A DNA stretch of 64,000 bases from Dethiothermospora halolimnae (GTDB lineage: Bacteria; Bacillota; Clostridia; Tissierellales; VENL01), in contig NZ_JBAKFX010000005.1 in assembly GCF_037577855.1 (NCBI RefSeq), forward strand, positions 62,001 through 126,000, in the 5' to 3' direction. Every line of letters starts with the position of its first letter. Within the stretch, counting starts at the first letter, position 1. A program made the translations under genes and the position numbers. Below the pieces are notes generated by a model. It ran no database searches. It had not been told where the DNA came from and saw nothing but the letters and a program-made list of their open reading frames with translations. Shown here in pieces: positions 18,557-26,683 of the stretch.

Positions 18557-19027
18557 ATGTTGAAAAAAGAAGTGAGTATAAAAAAAATTAGACGTGATGC
18601 AGAGGAAGCTTTTAGAAGAGGTGACTTCTACTGTTCAGAGGCGATAGTCAGCTCGATAAAGAATAACTTTGAACTTGATATGCCCGATGAAATGATAGCA
18701 ATGGCATCTGGCTTTCCAGTAGGTATAGGTAAATCAAAGTGTGTCTGCGGTGCTGTATCCGGAGGAATAATATCAATTGGTTATTTCTTTGGTAGAACTA
18801 AAGGGGGGGACCCAAAGGTTCAAAAGACTTTAGAATTAGCTAATGAATTACAGCAAAGTTTTAAAGATAATCACAACGGTGTTTTATGTTGTAAGATTCA
18901 TACTAAAGGTATGGACATGGGATCAGGAGAGCACAAATCTCAATGTATATCATTCACTGGTGAAATAGCACAAAAAGCAGCAGAAATAATAGTTAGAGAA
19001 CTAGACCTTGTAAATACAGATGAATAA
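18557..19027 (+). CDS. C_GCAxxG_C_C family redox-type protein
   Basis: 156 aa from the ATG at 18557, which has GGAGG 5 nt upstream. Six Cys are spread in the family pattern: C26 in FYCSEA, C62 and C64 in the KCVCGAVSGG motif, the C111-C112 pair, and C130 near the end. These proteins are thought to be redox-active or metal/cofactor-binding, often next to transporters. Here the last 7 nt overlap the leader of the TDT transporter gene, whose ATG follows 13 nt after the stop, so the two are one operon. Function is not established. Confidence 0.8.
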   Translation: MLKKEVSIKKIRRDAEEAFRRGDFYCSEAIVSSIKNNFELDMPDEMIAMASGFPVGIGKSKCVCGAVSGGIISIGYFFGRTKGGDPKVQKTLELANELQQSFKDNHNGVLCCKIHTKGMDMGSGEHKSQCISFTGEIAQKAAEIIVRELDLVNTDE

Positions 19028-19040
19028 CGGAGGTTTAAAA

Positions 19041-19979
19041 ATGGGAAATATAATTAAAAAAGTTCCAGTACCTATAGCTGGTCTAATGCTGGCTTTAGCT
19101 GCTACTGGTAATTTGGTGCTATCCTATGGATCTATTTACAGAAATATATTTGGAGTTTTATCTGCTATAATAGCATTACTTCTTATAGCTAAGATATTTA
19201 CTGACTTTAAATCCATTTCAAAGGCTTTGACTAATCCTGTTATGGCCAGTGTAGCCCCAACTTTTTCTATGGGTATAATGATTTTATCTACCTATATTAA
19301 ACCCTATTCTGTAGTTGTTGGAAAGAGTGTTTGGGTTTTAGGATTAATAATTCATTGCTTCCTTATACTTATGTTTACAAGAAAGTTTATATTTAAATTT
19401 AATATTAACAAAGTATTTGCAAGTTATTTTGTAGTTTATGTGGGTATTGTAGTAGGTAGTGTTACTGCTCCAGCATATGGTTTATTTGCTATAGGAAAGT
19501 CTCTTTTTTGGTTTGGTTTTATATCCTATTTAATCTTACTTCCTATAGTTCTTTATAGAGTTTTAGTTATTAAAGGTATAAAGGAACCTGTCATTCCAAC
19601 TATAACCATAATAGCTGCCCCTGCAAGTCTTTGTTTAGCAGGCTATATGAGTTCATTCGGGAATAAGAATATGCTTATGGTTAATTTTCTAACAGTTTTA
19701 GCTTTGATTATGACCTTTTCTGTTTTATTATATATGCCTAAAATGTTAAAGTTAAAATTCTATCCCAGTTATTCCGCTTTTACATTTCCATTTGTAATCA
19801 GTGCCATTGCAATAAAAAAAACAAATGCTTTTTTAAATAGTAGTGGTAACGGAATTGGAATATTAAAGTATATTGTGAAATTTGAAGAATTATTTACTGT
19901 TTTTATTGTTTTATATGTTTTAATAAGATACACAAAATTTCTACTTAGTAGTCCTAAAGAAAAATTAAAAGTAAACTAA
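19041..19979 (+). CDS. TDT-family (TehA/SLAC1-like) anion or dicarboxylate transporter
   Basis: 312 aa from the ATG at 19041 with GGAGG upstream. About ten membrane helices alternate through the protein. The opening VPVPIAGLMLALAATGNL and the later GIVVGSVTAPAYGLFAIGKSLFWFG fit the tellurite-resistance/dicarboxylate transporter (TDT) family, which includes TehA and plant SLAC1 anion channels. A channel-like anion or small-acid exporter role is known for the family; the ligand here is not evident. Co-transcribed with the C_GCAxxG_C_C protein. Confidence 0.85.
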   Translation: MGNIIKKVPVPIAGLMLALAATGNLVLSYGSIYRNIFGVLSAIIALLLIAKIFTDFKSISKALTNPVMASVAPTFSMGIMILSTYIKPYSVVVGKSVWVLGLIIHCFLILMFTRKFIFKFNINKVFASYFVVYVGIVVGSVTAPAYGLFAIGKSLFWFGFISYLILLPIVLYRVLVIKGIKEPVIPTITIIAAPASLCLAGYMSSFGNKNMLMVNFLTVLALIMTFSVLLYMPKMLKLKFYPSYSAFTFPFVISAIAIKKTNAFLNSSGNGIGILKYIVKFEELFTVFIVLYVLIRYTKFLLSSPKEKLKVN

Positions 19980-19980
19980 T

Positions 19981-20012
19981 AAAACCAAGGAAATTAAAAT
20001 TTCCTTGGTTTT
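19981..20012 (+). terminator. Terminator after the TDT gene
   Basis: A perfect 15-bp stem AAAACCAAGGAAATT/AATTTCCTTGGTTTT begins 2 nt after the stop and ends in a T-run. It can also serve minus-strand transcripts of the arginase-family gene. Confidence 0.85.
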
Positions 20013-20064
20013 ATTAGTTTCAGCTATCTGAGAATATTAGCATCCCACTATTTAATTTATTAAA

Positions 20065-21078
20065 TTAAACATATAGGTTATGATTTTTAGTTATTGCATT
20101 TATTGTATTAAATATTATTATTGATGCCAACTTTGATGTTGTATGATCTTGATCAAATCTAGGAGATACCTCCGCTATATCGAAACTTATGACTTTACCA
20201 GACCTTAAGATATATTTTAAAAACTTTAAAACCTTATCTGGTTCTAATCCCAATGGCTCTATTGCACTTACACCAGGAGCAAATACTGAGGAAAAAACAT
20301 CTGAACATATTGTCACATAAAGATGCTCCTGCTTCTTTATAAAATAATCTAATTTTTCTAATATGGTAAAATCATTACTTCCTACCACATCCTCTGCCAG
20401 TATATACTGAACATCTAATTTATTTGCCGTATTAAATAAATCAACCGTATTGCTATGGGGTTGGACACCAAAGCAAAAGTAAGAGTAATTTAGTTCCCGC
20501 TCCTTACATATATCTGCAATCTGTCTAAACATAGTCCCTGAATTGCCCCCTTTAGGATAGGGTCTTAAATCAAAGTGGGCATCAAAATTTATTATACCGA
20601 TGTTAGGCCTGTTATTTTCTTTACTTAAATAATTTAATATTCCATTATAATGTCCAAAGGCAATTTCATGGCCCCCGCCTAAGACAATTGGAAAAAGATT
20701 TAAACTTAAAACTTTATCCACTGCCTTAGAAAGAAGTTCTTGACTCTCTTCTAAAGTACAATCTTCACATATTATATCGCCTGCATCATATAACTTAACA
20801 TCCTTTGTAAAGCTACAAGGTAAATTAGCTAATTTCTTCCTTATATTTGTAGGGGCTTCTATTGCTCCTGTTCTGCCTTTATTAAATTTAACACCTTTGT
20901 CACAGCAAAATCCCATAATAGCGAATCCTAATTTACCAGTATCTACCTCTAAACCTTCCTTAGTTAAATCTATTTTTTTAACCCATTGATGCCACCTAAA
21001 GGCTTCAAAATTTGATTCACTGTCAATTCTTCCTTGCCAAATTGTCTCATCTATTGGTCTATAATTTTTAGTAAACAT
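20065..21078 (-). CDS. Arginase/agmatinase-family ureohydrolase, formimidoylglutamase-like
   Basis: 337 aa. The N-terminal wording (ETIWQGRIDSE, AIMGFCCDKGVKFNKGRTGA, PTNIRKKLANLP) and the metal motifs GGGHE (134-138) and DAHFDLRP (166-173) match HutG-type formimidoylglutamases, which split formiminoglutamate in histidine breakdown. The third metal motif, usually SxDxDxxDP, reads TICSDVFSS (256-264): the Asp at 260 is kept, but the first Asp position is Cys 258 and the last is Ser 263. No other hut gene is in the window. The family call is firm; activity and substrate are less sure. Confidence 0.8.
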   Translation of the reverse strand: MFTKNYRPIDETIWQGRIDSESNFEAFRWHQWVKKIDLTKEGLEVDTGKLGFAIMGFCCDKGVKFNKGRTGAIEAPTNIRKKLANLPCSFTKDVKLYDAGDIICEDCTLEESQELLSKAVDKVLSLNLFPIVLGGGHEIAFGHYNGILNYLSKENNRPNIGIINFDAHFDLRPYPKGGNSGTMFRQIADICKERELNYSYFCFGVQPHSNTVDLFNTANKLDVQYILAEDVVGSNDFTILEKLDYFIKKQEHLYVTICSDVFSSVFAPGVSAIEPLGLEPDKVLKFLKYILRSGKVISFDIAEVSPRFDQDHTTSKLASIIIFNTINAITKNHNLYV

Positions 21079-21200
21079 CTAATCCCTAATAACCTCCTAT
21101 TTTATAGTACTTATTTTATTAATAACTCCAATAGTAACACTAAATCATATCGATATTCTTGTCAATACTATTAATAGATTTATAGAATAGTTTTTTATAA

Positions 21201-21299
21201 AACAAAGGCGACTTTGTTCTATGCAGAGTGCACGGTAGAAAGAGCAGGGAGCTGGTGAGATAATAAATATATGTAGGGACTGAATATATTCAGTCCCTA
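21201..21299 (+). repeat. Composite intergenic repeat element, copy C
   Basis: Hairpin AACAAAGGCGACTTTGTT, then ATGCAGAGTGCACGG, AAAGAGCAGGGAGCTGGTGA, AATAAATATATG and the perfect palindrome GGGACTGAATATATTCAGTCCC. Same order of parts as 8715-8821 and 11493-11605. Confidence 0.7.
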
Positions 21300-21320
21300 C
21301 ATATATCTCATATAATTTTT

Positions 21321-21623
21321 TTATTTAATATATTCCCAAATTCCATTTTCACCATTTGATATACCCATATTTACTTTTTTAACTAAATTTTCTGATTCAA
21401 GTTCCTTTAATAACTCATTAACATATTTAACTTTTTTATTAGAAAAAATACTTTTATGTATATTATAAGTGGATGATGTTTTATCACTATCTATTATAAA
21501 TTCCACAACTTTTATCTTATCTATTTGTCTTCTTCTATAAAAATAGAACTTAATTATAGATATAAAAAATAATCCTCCCAATATTATACCTATGTAGAGA
21601 AATATTCTAGCCAAATATTCCAT
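21321..21623 (-). CDS. Small membrane protein of unknown function
   Basis: 100 aa from the ATG at 21623, which has GGAGTG 6 nt upstream. One N-terminal membrane helix (IFLYIGIILGGLFFISIIKF) ends in a basic YRRRQ stop-transfer stretch. The cytosolic part has a winged-helix-like look, with VNELLKELESENLVKKVNMGISNGENGIWEYI resembling the recognition wing of transcription regulators. No family was recognised. It could be a membrane-tethered DNA-binding or adaptor protein (inference). Confidence 0.5.
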   Translation of the reverse strand: MEYLARIFLYIGIILGGLFFISIIKFYFYRRRQIDKIKVVEFIIDSDKTSSTYNIHKSIFSNKKVKYVNELLKELESENLVKKVNMGISNGENGIWEYIK

Positions 21624-21798
21624 ATTAATCACTCCATTTTCTATCACTTATTATAATATTATCATGTTTTTTATCTATCCACAATAATTGTATACGATAG
21701 TGTATTCCTAATCTAAATTCTAAATAAATGATAATCTTATCTAACATAGATTACCATTTATTTTAGTATTAAGTTCTTGTCCAAATAATATATTCCTA

Positions 21799-22170
21799 TT
21801 AAAATCTACCTACTATGGCTTTAACAACTTCATCAAAGGGCATGGTTCCTATTTGATCCATCATTTTTTCCAACTCTGTCTTTTGTTTCAATGAACCTGT
21901 AAGGACAATCTGAATTTCCTGTCTTGCATCCACCAATAATGAATCCACTGTTAAAGCTCCTGATAAAAGTCCAGCTATAACTAATAGGTTTGAAGCAGAT
22001 AAATTTATACAAGATTTTTTCTTAGATCCATCTTTATTATCTTTTTTATTATCTAAATTATCTATGTCTTCAGATAAACCTAACTGTTTTATTAAACGCT
22101 TTGCCAATGAATCAATATGATTATCTGAGCCCACTATACCCCCTCCAAAGCCACTTTTAATAAATGTCAT
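21799..22170 (-). CDS. Hypothetical protein with Gly-rich start and central hydrophobic stretch
   Basis: 123 aa from the ATG at 22170; a TTG two codons earlier is also possible, and neither has a strong ribosome site, so coupling to the small gene 12 nt upstream is likely. Features: SGFGGGIVGSDNH near the start, an amphipathic LAKRLIKQLGL, a charged Asn/Asp/Lys stretch, a hydrophobic ASNLLVIAGLLSGALTVDSLL, and a C-terminus DEVVKAIVGRF. No family recognised. Adjacent genes are small membrane proteins. Confidence 0.45.
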   Translation of the reverse strand: MTFIKSGFGGGIVGSDNHIDSLAKRLIKQLGLSEDIDNLDNKKDNKDGSKKKSCINLSASNLLVIAGLLSGALTVDSLLVDARQEIQIVLTGSLKQKTELEKMMDQIGTMPFDEVVKAIVGRF

Positions 22171-22182
22171 CTTCAATCAATA

Positions 22183-22302
22183 CTATCCAATAATTATTGG
22201 TTCATCCGCTGTTCCCTCTGTTTGTGCCAATCCCAATACAAATATAATAAACAACATAGATGATATAACTAACAGAACATCTCGACTATTTATTCCCGCC
22301 AT
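22183..22302 (-). CDS. 39-residue single-helix membrane protein
   Basis: Short gene with a very good ribosome site (TAGGAGGGATACTA before ATG at 22302). The product starts MAGINSRDVLLVIS, has one membrane helix (SMLFIIFVLGLA) and a polar tail ending EPIIIG. It lies 12 nt upstream of the 123-aa hypothetical gene and is probably co-transcribed with it. Function unknown; the strong start signal argues that it is real. Confidence 0.55.
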   Translation of the reverse strand: MAGINSRDVLLVISSMLFIIFVLGLAQTEGTADEPIIIG

Positions 22303-22410
22303 TAGTATCCCTCCTAAAATCATATAAAACACTAGATACTAGGTATTTCTCTACACTCTATTATATTATTCAAAAGATTATTTCGTGCTGAAAAGTTAAA
22401 ACAAAGATAT

Positions 22411-23154
22411 TCATTTAGTAGTAAAACTAATTTCTTTGCCTACATGAGTAATATCAGCAATCTGAGTGGATCTTTCTCCTATTTTATTTATAAGTTTATT
22501 ACATATGTTAAAATCATCTCCAAAATGCATAGGAACCATTAGTTTAGGCTTTATCTCCTCTATAAAATGTTCTGCTGCTAAATAATAAAATTCCTCAAGC
22601 CTTGGATCCACAGGAACAAAGGCAATATCTATATTGTTCTCCATAACCTTGTTTATTTCATTTTTGTAATCCCTTTCCTCTACTTCTAATTCTTCTTTAG
22701 AGAAACTTTTCCAATGCCACCAGTTTAAATCCCCTGAATGGAATATGTTAAGTCCATCTACTTTAACTAAAAAAGAAACCCCTTTATCCGTTGACCCATA
22801 TGTTTTAATTTCTATTTCATCTATTTTAGTTATCTCATATGGATTCATATATTTATATTTGTTACTATCTACTTCGTCTTTTATATCATTACTTAAAATA
22901 TATCTTATATTGGGATTTGTTTCTTTCCATTTAAATATAATAGGATTATAGTGGTCACTATGACTGTGGGTCACAAAAACAAAAATATTTTTATCAGTTT
23001 TAAGTTTTTCTCCAGATACCACACCATTCTCTAAAGTCCTTTTTTTAACATCGGGTTTATCATCATAATAATCAAATATTAAAATATTTTCTTTGGTTTC
23101 AATTAAAAAACTACTATGACCTAAATGAACTATATTAACTTTATTTTCCTCCAT
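22411..23154 (-). CDS. MBL-fold metallo-hydrolase
   Basis: 247 aa from the ATG at 23154, preceded by GGAGGAGTAAT. The metallo-beta-lactamase motif THSHSDHYNP supplies the first zinc ligands, HSGDLNWWHW the bridging Asp region, and VPMHFGDD the last His. The opening VNIVHLGHSSFLIETKENILIFDYY is that of the UlaG/YtkL-like subgroup, which hydrolyses lactone or phosphoester substrates. It begins 1 nt after the stop of a 58-aa membrane protein and is translationally coupled to it. The substrate is not known. Confidence 0.85.
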   Translation of the reverse strand: MEENKVNIVHLGHSSFLIETKENILIFDYYDDKPDVKKRTLENGVVSGEKLKTDKNIFVFVTHSHSDHYNPIIFKWKETNPNIRYILSNDIKDEVDSNKYKYMNPYEITKIDEIEIKTYGSTDKGVSFLVKVDGLNIFHSGDLNWWHWKSFSKEELEVEERDYKNEINKVMENNIDIAFVPVDPRLEEFYYLAAEHFIEEIKPKLMVPMHFGDDFNICNKLINKIGERSTQIADITHVGKEISFTTK

Positions 23155-23155
23155 A

Positions 23156-23332
23156 TTACTCCTCCCTTGTCCTTTTAACATAAGTTTCTATTGTTTTTCC
23201 AAGTTCCACCATAAATTCATCCATTATGTCTTCCTTTGCTTCTTTAATGCCGTTTTTAACAGCATATTTAATTATCACATATAAAATAAATAATCCTATT
23301 ATCCATAAGATTAAAGCAAATAATGCTGGCAT
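23156..23332 (-). CDS. 58-residue membrane protein, coupled to MBL hydrolase gene
   Basis: Reads MPALFALILWIIGLFILYVI, then IKYAVKNGIKEAKEDIMDEF and a basic end. There is one N-terminal membrane helix followed by a charged amphipathic helix. The ATG at 23332 follows GGGGAGATTTT. The stop is separated by a single base from the next ATG, and its last codons form that gene's ribosome site. The pattern resembles small Firmicute membrane proteins of the DUF6019 type, a tentative match from memory. Confidence 0.6.
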   Translation of the reverse strand: MPALFALILWIIGLFILYVIIKYAVKNGIKEAKEDIMDEFMVELGKTIETYVKRTREE

Positions 23333-23382
23333 AAAATCTCCCCTTCTTTATCTTTTTAATATTTATAATGTTATAGCTAATT

Positions 23383-23997
23383 TTAAAAGAGTTTTAATTG
23401 TTCACTATCTTGTCTGTTTAAAACTAATCCTTTTTCCCAAGGTTTTAATAGTTTCTTTAGTTTAGCTAAATCCTGAATGCTATTATCAAGCCAGATATCT
23501 TCATTATTTTTATCTATGATTACTGGCATTCTACTATGTATATCCTTCATAGCTTCATTTGACGATGTAGTCAATATGACAAACGAGTCAAATCTCTCTC
23601 CAGCTTTGTTTATAAAACTATTATATATACCTGCCATAGAAAAGATATCTTTATTTCTTAATGAAATCTTATATTTTACTTTTTCTCCATCGACATTTTT
23701 CCATTCAAAAAAACTATTTGCTGGTATTAAACATCTTTTGGTCTTAAAGGCATCTTTGAAACTGGATTTAATATCAACACTTTCACTTCTTGCATTTATC
23801 AATAATTTATTTGTAAAAGAAGGTTTAAAACCCCATTTTAGCATTTTAAATTTTTTATTATCTTCTCTTAAAATCACAGGTGCCTCATTAGATGGAAAAA
23901 CTTCAGTTTTGGGATAAAAAGATAATACTGTTTTAGGTATATCATATCTAAAAAGTATTGATTCTAATTTAACATTTAACTGATATCTTCCACACAT
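23383..23997 (-). CDS. SOS response-associated peptidase family protein (SRAP/YedK/HMCES-like)
   Basis: 204 aa from the ATG at 23997, chosen because the catalytic Cys must be residue 2 after Met removal (MCGRYQL). Other active-site parts are present: INARSES, the Glu in PANSFFEWK, and the His in IHSRMPVI. SRAP proteins form a DNA-protein crosslink with abasic sites in single-stranded DNA and so protect forks; they are cytosolic. The gene ends close to the AI-2E-type permease gene on its upstream side (7 nt), suggesting a shared transcript. Confidence 0.92.
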   Translation of the reverse strand: MCGRYQLNVKLESILFRYDIPKTVLSFYPKTEVFPSNEAPVILREDNKKFKMLKWGFKPSFTNKLLINARSESVDIKSSFKDAFKTKRCLIPANSFFEWKNVDGEKVKYKISLRNKDIFSMAGIYNSFINKAGERFDSFVILTTSSNEAMKDIHSRMPVIIDKNNEDIWLDNSIQDLAKLKKLLKPWEKGLVLNRQDSEQLKLF

Positions 23998-24004
23998 ATT
24001 ATTT

Positions 24005-24493
24005 TCACCTTCTTTCTTCATTGCCCCAGTTATTTTTAACCTTATATATTGAATTTATAATAATAGCTATTATAGGAGCCATTATTATCCCTAAAGGTCC
24101 TAATATTATAGATCCCAAGACAGTTATACCAAAGGTATAAAGAGGACGTATCCCTATTTGATCTCCTGTGATTTTAGGTTCTATTATTTGTCTAAAAATA
24201 GTTAATCCCACATAAAGTATAGCTATATTAAGTCCCATATCTCCATTTCCAAATATAAAACTAATAATAGACCAAGGTATCATAATAATGCCACTTCCTA
24301 CAACTGGGATTATATCAATTATTGATATTCCTAGAGCTACCAATATAGGCAGTGGTACTCCTATAACTATAAAACCCATCGTAAGTATTCCAAAGGTTAT
24401 TGCCATCAATATTAGTTGAGACTTAATGTACCCTCTAATACCTTTTCTAGCATCAATGAATATTTCATTTATAAATCTGGTTATATTGTTCAA
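24005..24493 (-). CDS. Half-size AI-2E/UPF0118-family permease
   Basis: 162 aa, about half the usual 340-380. It matches only the C-terminal half of AI-2E-family exporters: ARKGIRGYIKSQLILMAITFGILTMGFIVIGVPLPILVALGISIIDIIPVVGSG, FRQIIEPKITGDQIGIRPLYTF and LGPLGIIMAPI. The start is a TTG at 24493 with an excellent AAAGGAGGGG site, so it may be a true short protein rather than a broken gene; no N-terminal half is found upstream. Substrate unknown. It lies 7 nt from the SRAP gene in the same direction. Confidence 0.7.
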   Translation of the reverse strand: MNNITRFINEIFIDARKGIRGYIKSQLILMAITFGILTMGFIVIGVPLPILVALGISIIDIIPVVGSGIIMIPWSIISFIFGNGDMGLNIAILYVGLTIFRQIIEPKITGDQIGIRPLYTFGITVLGSIILGPLGIIMAPIIAIIINSIYKVKNNWGNEERR

Positions 24494-24664
24494 TATACCC
24501 CTCCTTTTACTCTAAACTACACTTTAACCTATATAATTATATTATACATCAATTAATAGTAACTATTATCTAAATCTTAACAAGAATTTAACCTTAAATA
24601 AACCCAATTATAATCTTTAAATTATGCTATAGAAAAGTAATTGATTTAAGTATTATTTAAAATA

Positions 24665-24698
24665 AAAAATATCTGTATTTTAAAATACAGATATTTTT
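24665..24698. terminator. Terminator downstream of the DUF1657 gene
   Basis: A perfect palindrome, AAAAATATCTGTATTTT joined to its complement, ends in a T-run on both strands. It lies 46 nt after the stop of the leftward spore-type cluster. Confidence 0.8.
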
Positions 24699-24744
24699 CA
24701 CCTCATATGTATGTTTTTATAAATACTAATTTTTGGACATTATT

Positions 24745-24954
24745 CTATTGGGGCTGGTTATATTGGGGCTCTTCGCTTTTGACATAATTAACTCTATTTT
24801 GCAACATCTGAGCCATATTTTCTGCATTTGTAGAAAGCATATTAAACATTTGCTTTGCATTCTGGTCGTTAGTATCCATTGAAAATGTTTTTAAGTCTGC
24901 CGATAACCCTTTAGCACTTGCTAGGGCCTTTTCTAACTTATTTATTGTAGTCAT
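24745..24954 (-). CDS. DUF1657 domain protein
   Basis: 69 aa from the ATG at 24954 (AGGAGAGATGTTATT upstream). The start TTINKLEKALASAKGLSADLKTFSMDTNDQNAKQMFNML is characteristic of DUF1657, a small helical protein found in spore formers beside SpoVA-type and DUF421 genes. It is the third gene of a DUF4363-DUF421-DUF1657 set transcribed leftward, usually a sporulation-associated cluster. Biochemical role not known. Confidence 0.85.
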   Translation of the reverse strand: MTTINKLEKALASAKGLSADLKTFSMDTNDQNAKQMFNMLSTNAENMAQMLQNRVNYVKSEEPQYNQPQ

Positions 24955-25013
24955 AATAACATCTCTCCTTTTATTAGTTTTCAAAAATAGTATCTACAAT
25001 ATTTACAAAAATA

Positions 25014-25706
25014 TTAGAATATATTAGGGGTTTCCATTTCCCTATTTTTTACATTTACAAATAATTGCCCTGAAGAATCATATTGAGCCAGTAGAACTTC
25101 ATTGAAGTCCCCTACTTGAAAAGCTTTAAGTTGATTTAATAACCACTTCCTATCCTTTTTGAGAAAGTTAAGATTTTTATTATCTACTTCTCCATCTATA
25201 ATAAGGGGAAAACTCAAGTTTACAGGTGCAGTAGGTATTCCCATTTCCTTAGGTGTAATAGGACTTGCTTGAGATTTAGGTATAACCGACATCTTACCAC
25301 TGGGTTCTATTATTGCATACTTAATATCTGATAAATTTTGATATCCTTTTATTCTAAGTTCTGACATCAAAAGAGGTAAATTCATACGAGCTTTTTTTAA
25401 TTCCTTTTCTATTATTTTCCCTTCCACAACAACTATTGCAGGTTTTGTATCTATGTTATAAAAAAATTTTTTAAGGGATAAATGTCCTATTCCTAAAGTG
25501 CATATTACCAAAGCAAACACCCCTACCGTAGCCTTAGATGATATCTTATAAACTAAAGGTTCCGCTGCAACTGTTGTTAACAACATTATTGCTGCTAAAT
25601 CATAAGATGTCATTTCTGCTATGGACTTTTTGCCTATAAGTCTTACTCCTGTCCATGTTACTACTAACATAATAATACACCTTAATATGTATATCAGTAT
25701 TTCCAC
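25014..25706 (-). CDS. DUF421 (YetF/YrbG-like) membrane protein
   Basis: 230 aa from a GTG at 25706 with TAAGGAGGGATATT upstream. Three N-terminal membrane helices (WTGVRLIGKKSIAEMTSYDLAAIMLLTTVAAEPLV is diagnostic) precede a cytosolic alpha/beta domain with the DUF421 motifs (VVVEGKIIEKELKKARM, ELRIKGYQNLSDIKYAIIEPSGKMSV). A second region with IIDGEVDNKNLNFLKKDRKWL follows. It lies 11 nt after the DUF4363 gene and before DUF1657. Thought to act in the spore or cell envelope; mechanism unknown. Confidence 0.9.
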   Translation of the reverse strand: MEILIYILRCIIMLVVTWTGVRLIGKKSIAEMTSYDLAAIMLLTTVAAEPLVYKISSKATVGVFALVICTLGIGHLSLKKFFYNIDTKPAIVVVEGKIIEKELKKARMNLPLLMSELRIKGYQNLSDIKYAIIEPSGKMSVIPKSQASPITPKEMGIPTAPVNLSFPLIIDGEVDNKNLNFLKKDRKWLLNQLKAFQVGDFNEVLLAQYDSSGQLFVNVKNREMETPNIF

Positions 25707-25717
25707 AATATCCCTCC

Positions 25718-26086
25718 TTAGGGCTCTGGAACAAGTTTCTTAGTGTTTTTCCATAGATCTTGAGCTGCTAATATATGACTTAAAGTCGTGTCCATTTGTT
25801 TGCCCTTAGCTCCTCCAATTATATAACTCAGATGATTTTCAAAAACTGCAAACTCTGCTTCAGCAAAGTTAAGCATTACCAAATATTTCTGTTTATTCCA
25901 AGACTTTTCAATATTCCTAGTTACATCTAAAACCTTATCCCAATTCTCACCTTCTGTATATTTTTTTGCCATTTCTAATTGCTCCATTATATTATTATTA
26001 AAGGCAAAATTCGTAGCTATAAAGTACCCTAAAAATAAAAATATAATAAAGGTTAGTAGTAAAATATTTATAACATTGTTTTTCAT
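25718..26086 (-). CDS. DUF4363 family membrane-anchored protein
   Basis: 122 aa from the ATG at 26086 (AAAAGGTGATGTC upstream). One N-terminal membrane helix (VINILLLTFIIFLFLGYFIATNFAF) is followed by an outer helical domain with regularly spaced Trp (WDKVLDVTRNIEKSWNKQKYLVMLNF, then ILAAQDLWKNTKKL). This pattern and its place before DUF421 and DUF1657 identify DUF4363. First gene of the cluster. Likely acts outside the forespore or cell membrane (inference). Confidence 0.8.
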   Translation of the reverse strand: MKNNVINILLLTFIIFLFLGYFIATNFAFNNNIMEQLEMAKKYTEGENWDKVLDVTRNIEKSWNKQKYLVMLNFAEAEFAVFENHLSYIIGGAKGKQMDTTLSHILAAQDLWKNTKKLVPEP

Positions 26087-26165
26087 GACATCACCTTTTC
26101 CTAGCAATATAACTTTATTATAACTAGCTAAAGTAAAAGATATACATAGGATATATAGAGCATAT

Positions 26166-26211
26166 AACTAATAAATAACCCCTTTAAAACTTAAAGGGTT
26201 ATTTATTAGTT
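26166..26211. terminator. Strong hairpin overlapping the end of the L,D-transpeptidase gene
   Basis: The arms run AACTAATAAATAACCCC to GGGTTATTTATTAGTT with a single bulged base. The stop codon of the leftward transpeptidase gene lies within the stem. Confidence 0.7.
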
Positions 26212-26581
26212 ATATAATTTTCACAGTGGTTCCTATAGGTACTATACTATAAAGTTCTATTACATCTTCATTATACATTCGAACACATCCACCTGACACA
26301 GCTTTTCCTATGGAAGAAGGATTATTAGTCCCGTGTATACCGTAGTGAGGTTTAAACTGCATCCATCTTGCCCCAAAAGGGCCCCCAGGATTTATACTCT
26401 TCACTGTAATCTTAAATGTCCCCCTCGGCGTAGGTGTAGATGGTTTTCCTACTGCTATAGGGTATGATTTGTACCACTGACCATTTTTATATAATGTAAG
26501 GGTTCTTGCTGCTCTATTTACTGTAATACTATAATTCTCCTGTGGCATATATAAATAGTACATATATGGATTTATATACAT
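26210..26581 (-). CDS. L,D-transpeptidase (YkuD domain)
   Basis: 123 aa, essentially only the catalytic domain. It opens with YSITVNRAARTLTLYKNGQWYKSYPIAVGKPSTPTPRG, typical of YkuD folds, and holds the active-site signature HGTN plus SGGCVRM with nucleophile Cys. There is no signal peptide or LysM domain, so it may be exported differently or act in the mother cell on spore peptidoglycan (inference). The family makes 3-3 crosslinks in peptidoglycan or attaches proteins to it. TTAGGAGTGATAAG supports the start. Confidence 0.92.
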   Translation of the reverse strand: MYINPYMYYLYMPQENYSITVNRAARTLTLYKNGQWYKSYPIAVGKPSTPTPRGTFKITVKSINPGGPFGARWMQFKPHYGIHGTNNPSSIGKAVSGGCVRMYNEDVIELYSIVPIGTTVKII

Positions 26582-26683
26582 CTTATCACTCCTAACTCTT
26601 TATACTGTATAATATTGTATTTAAAACCTTATAGGGAATTAAAAATTTATAAAAATCCATATATTGTTGGCTTTTGTCTCATT

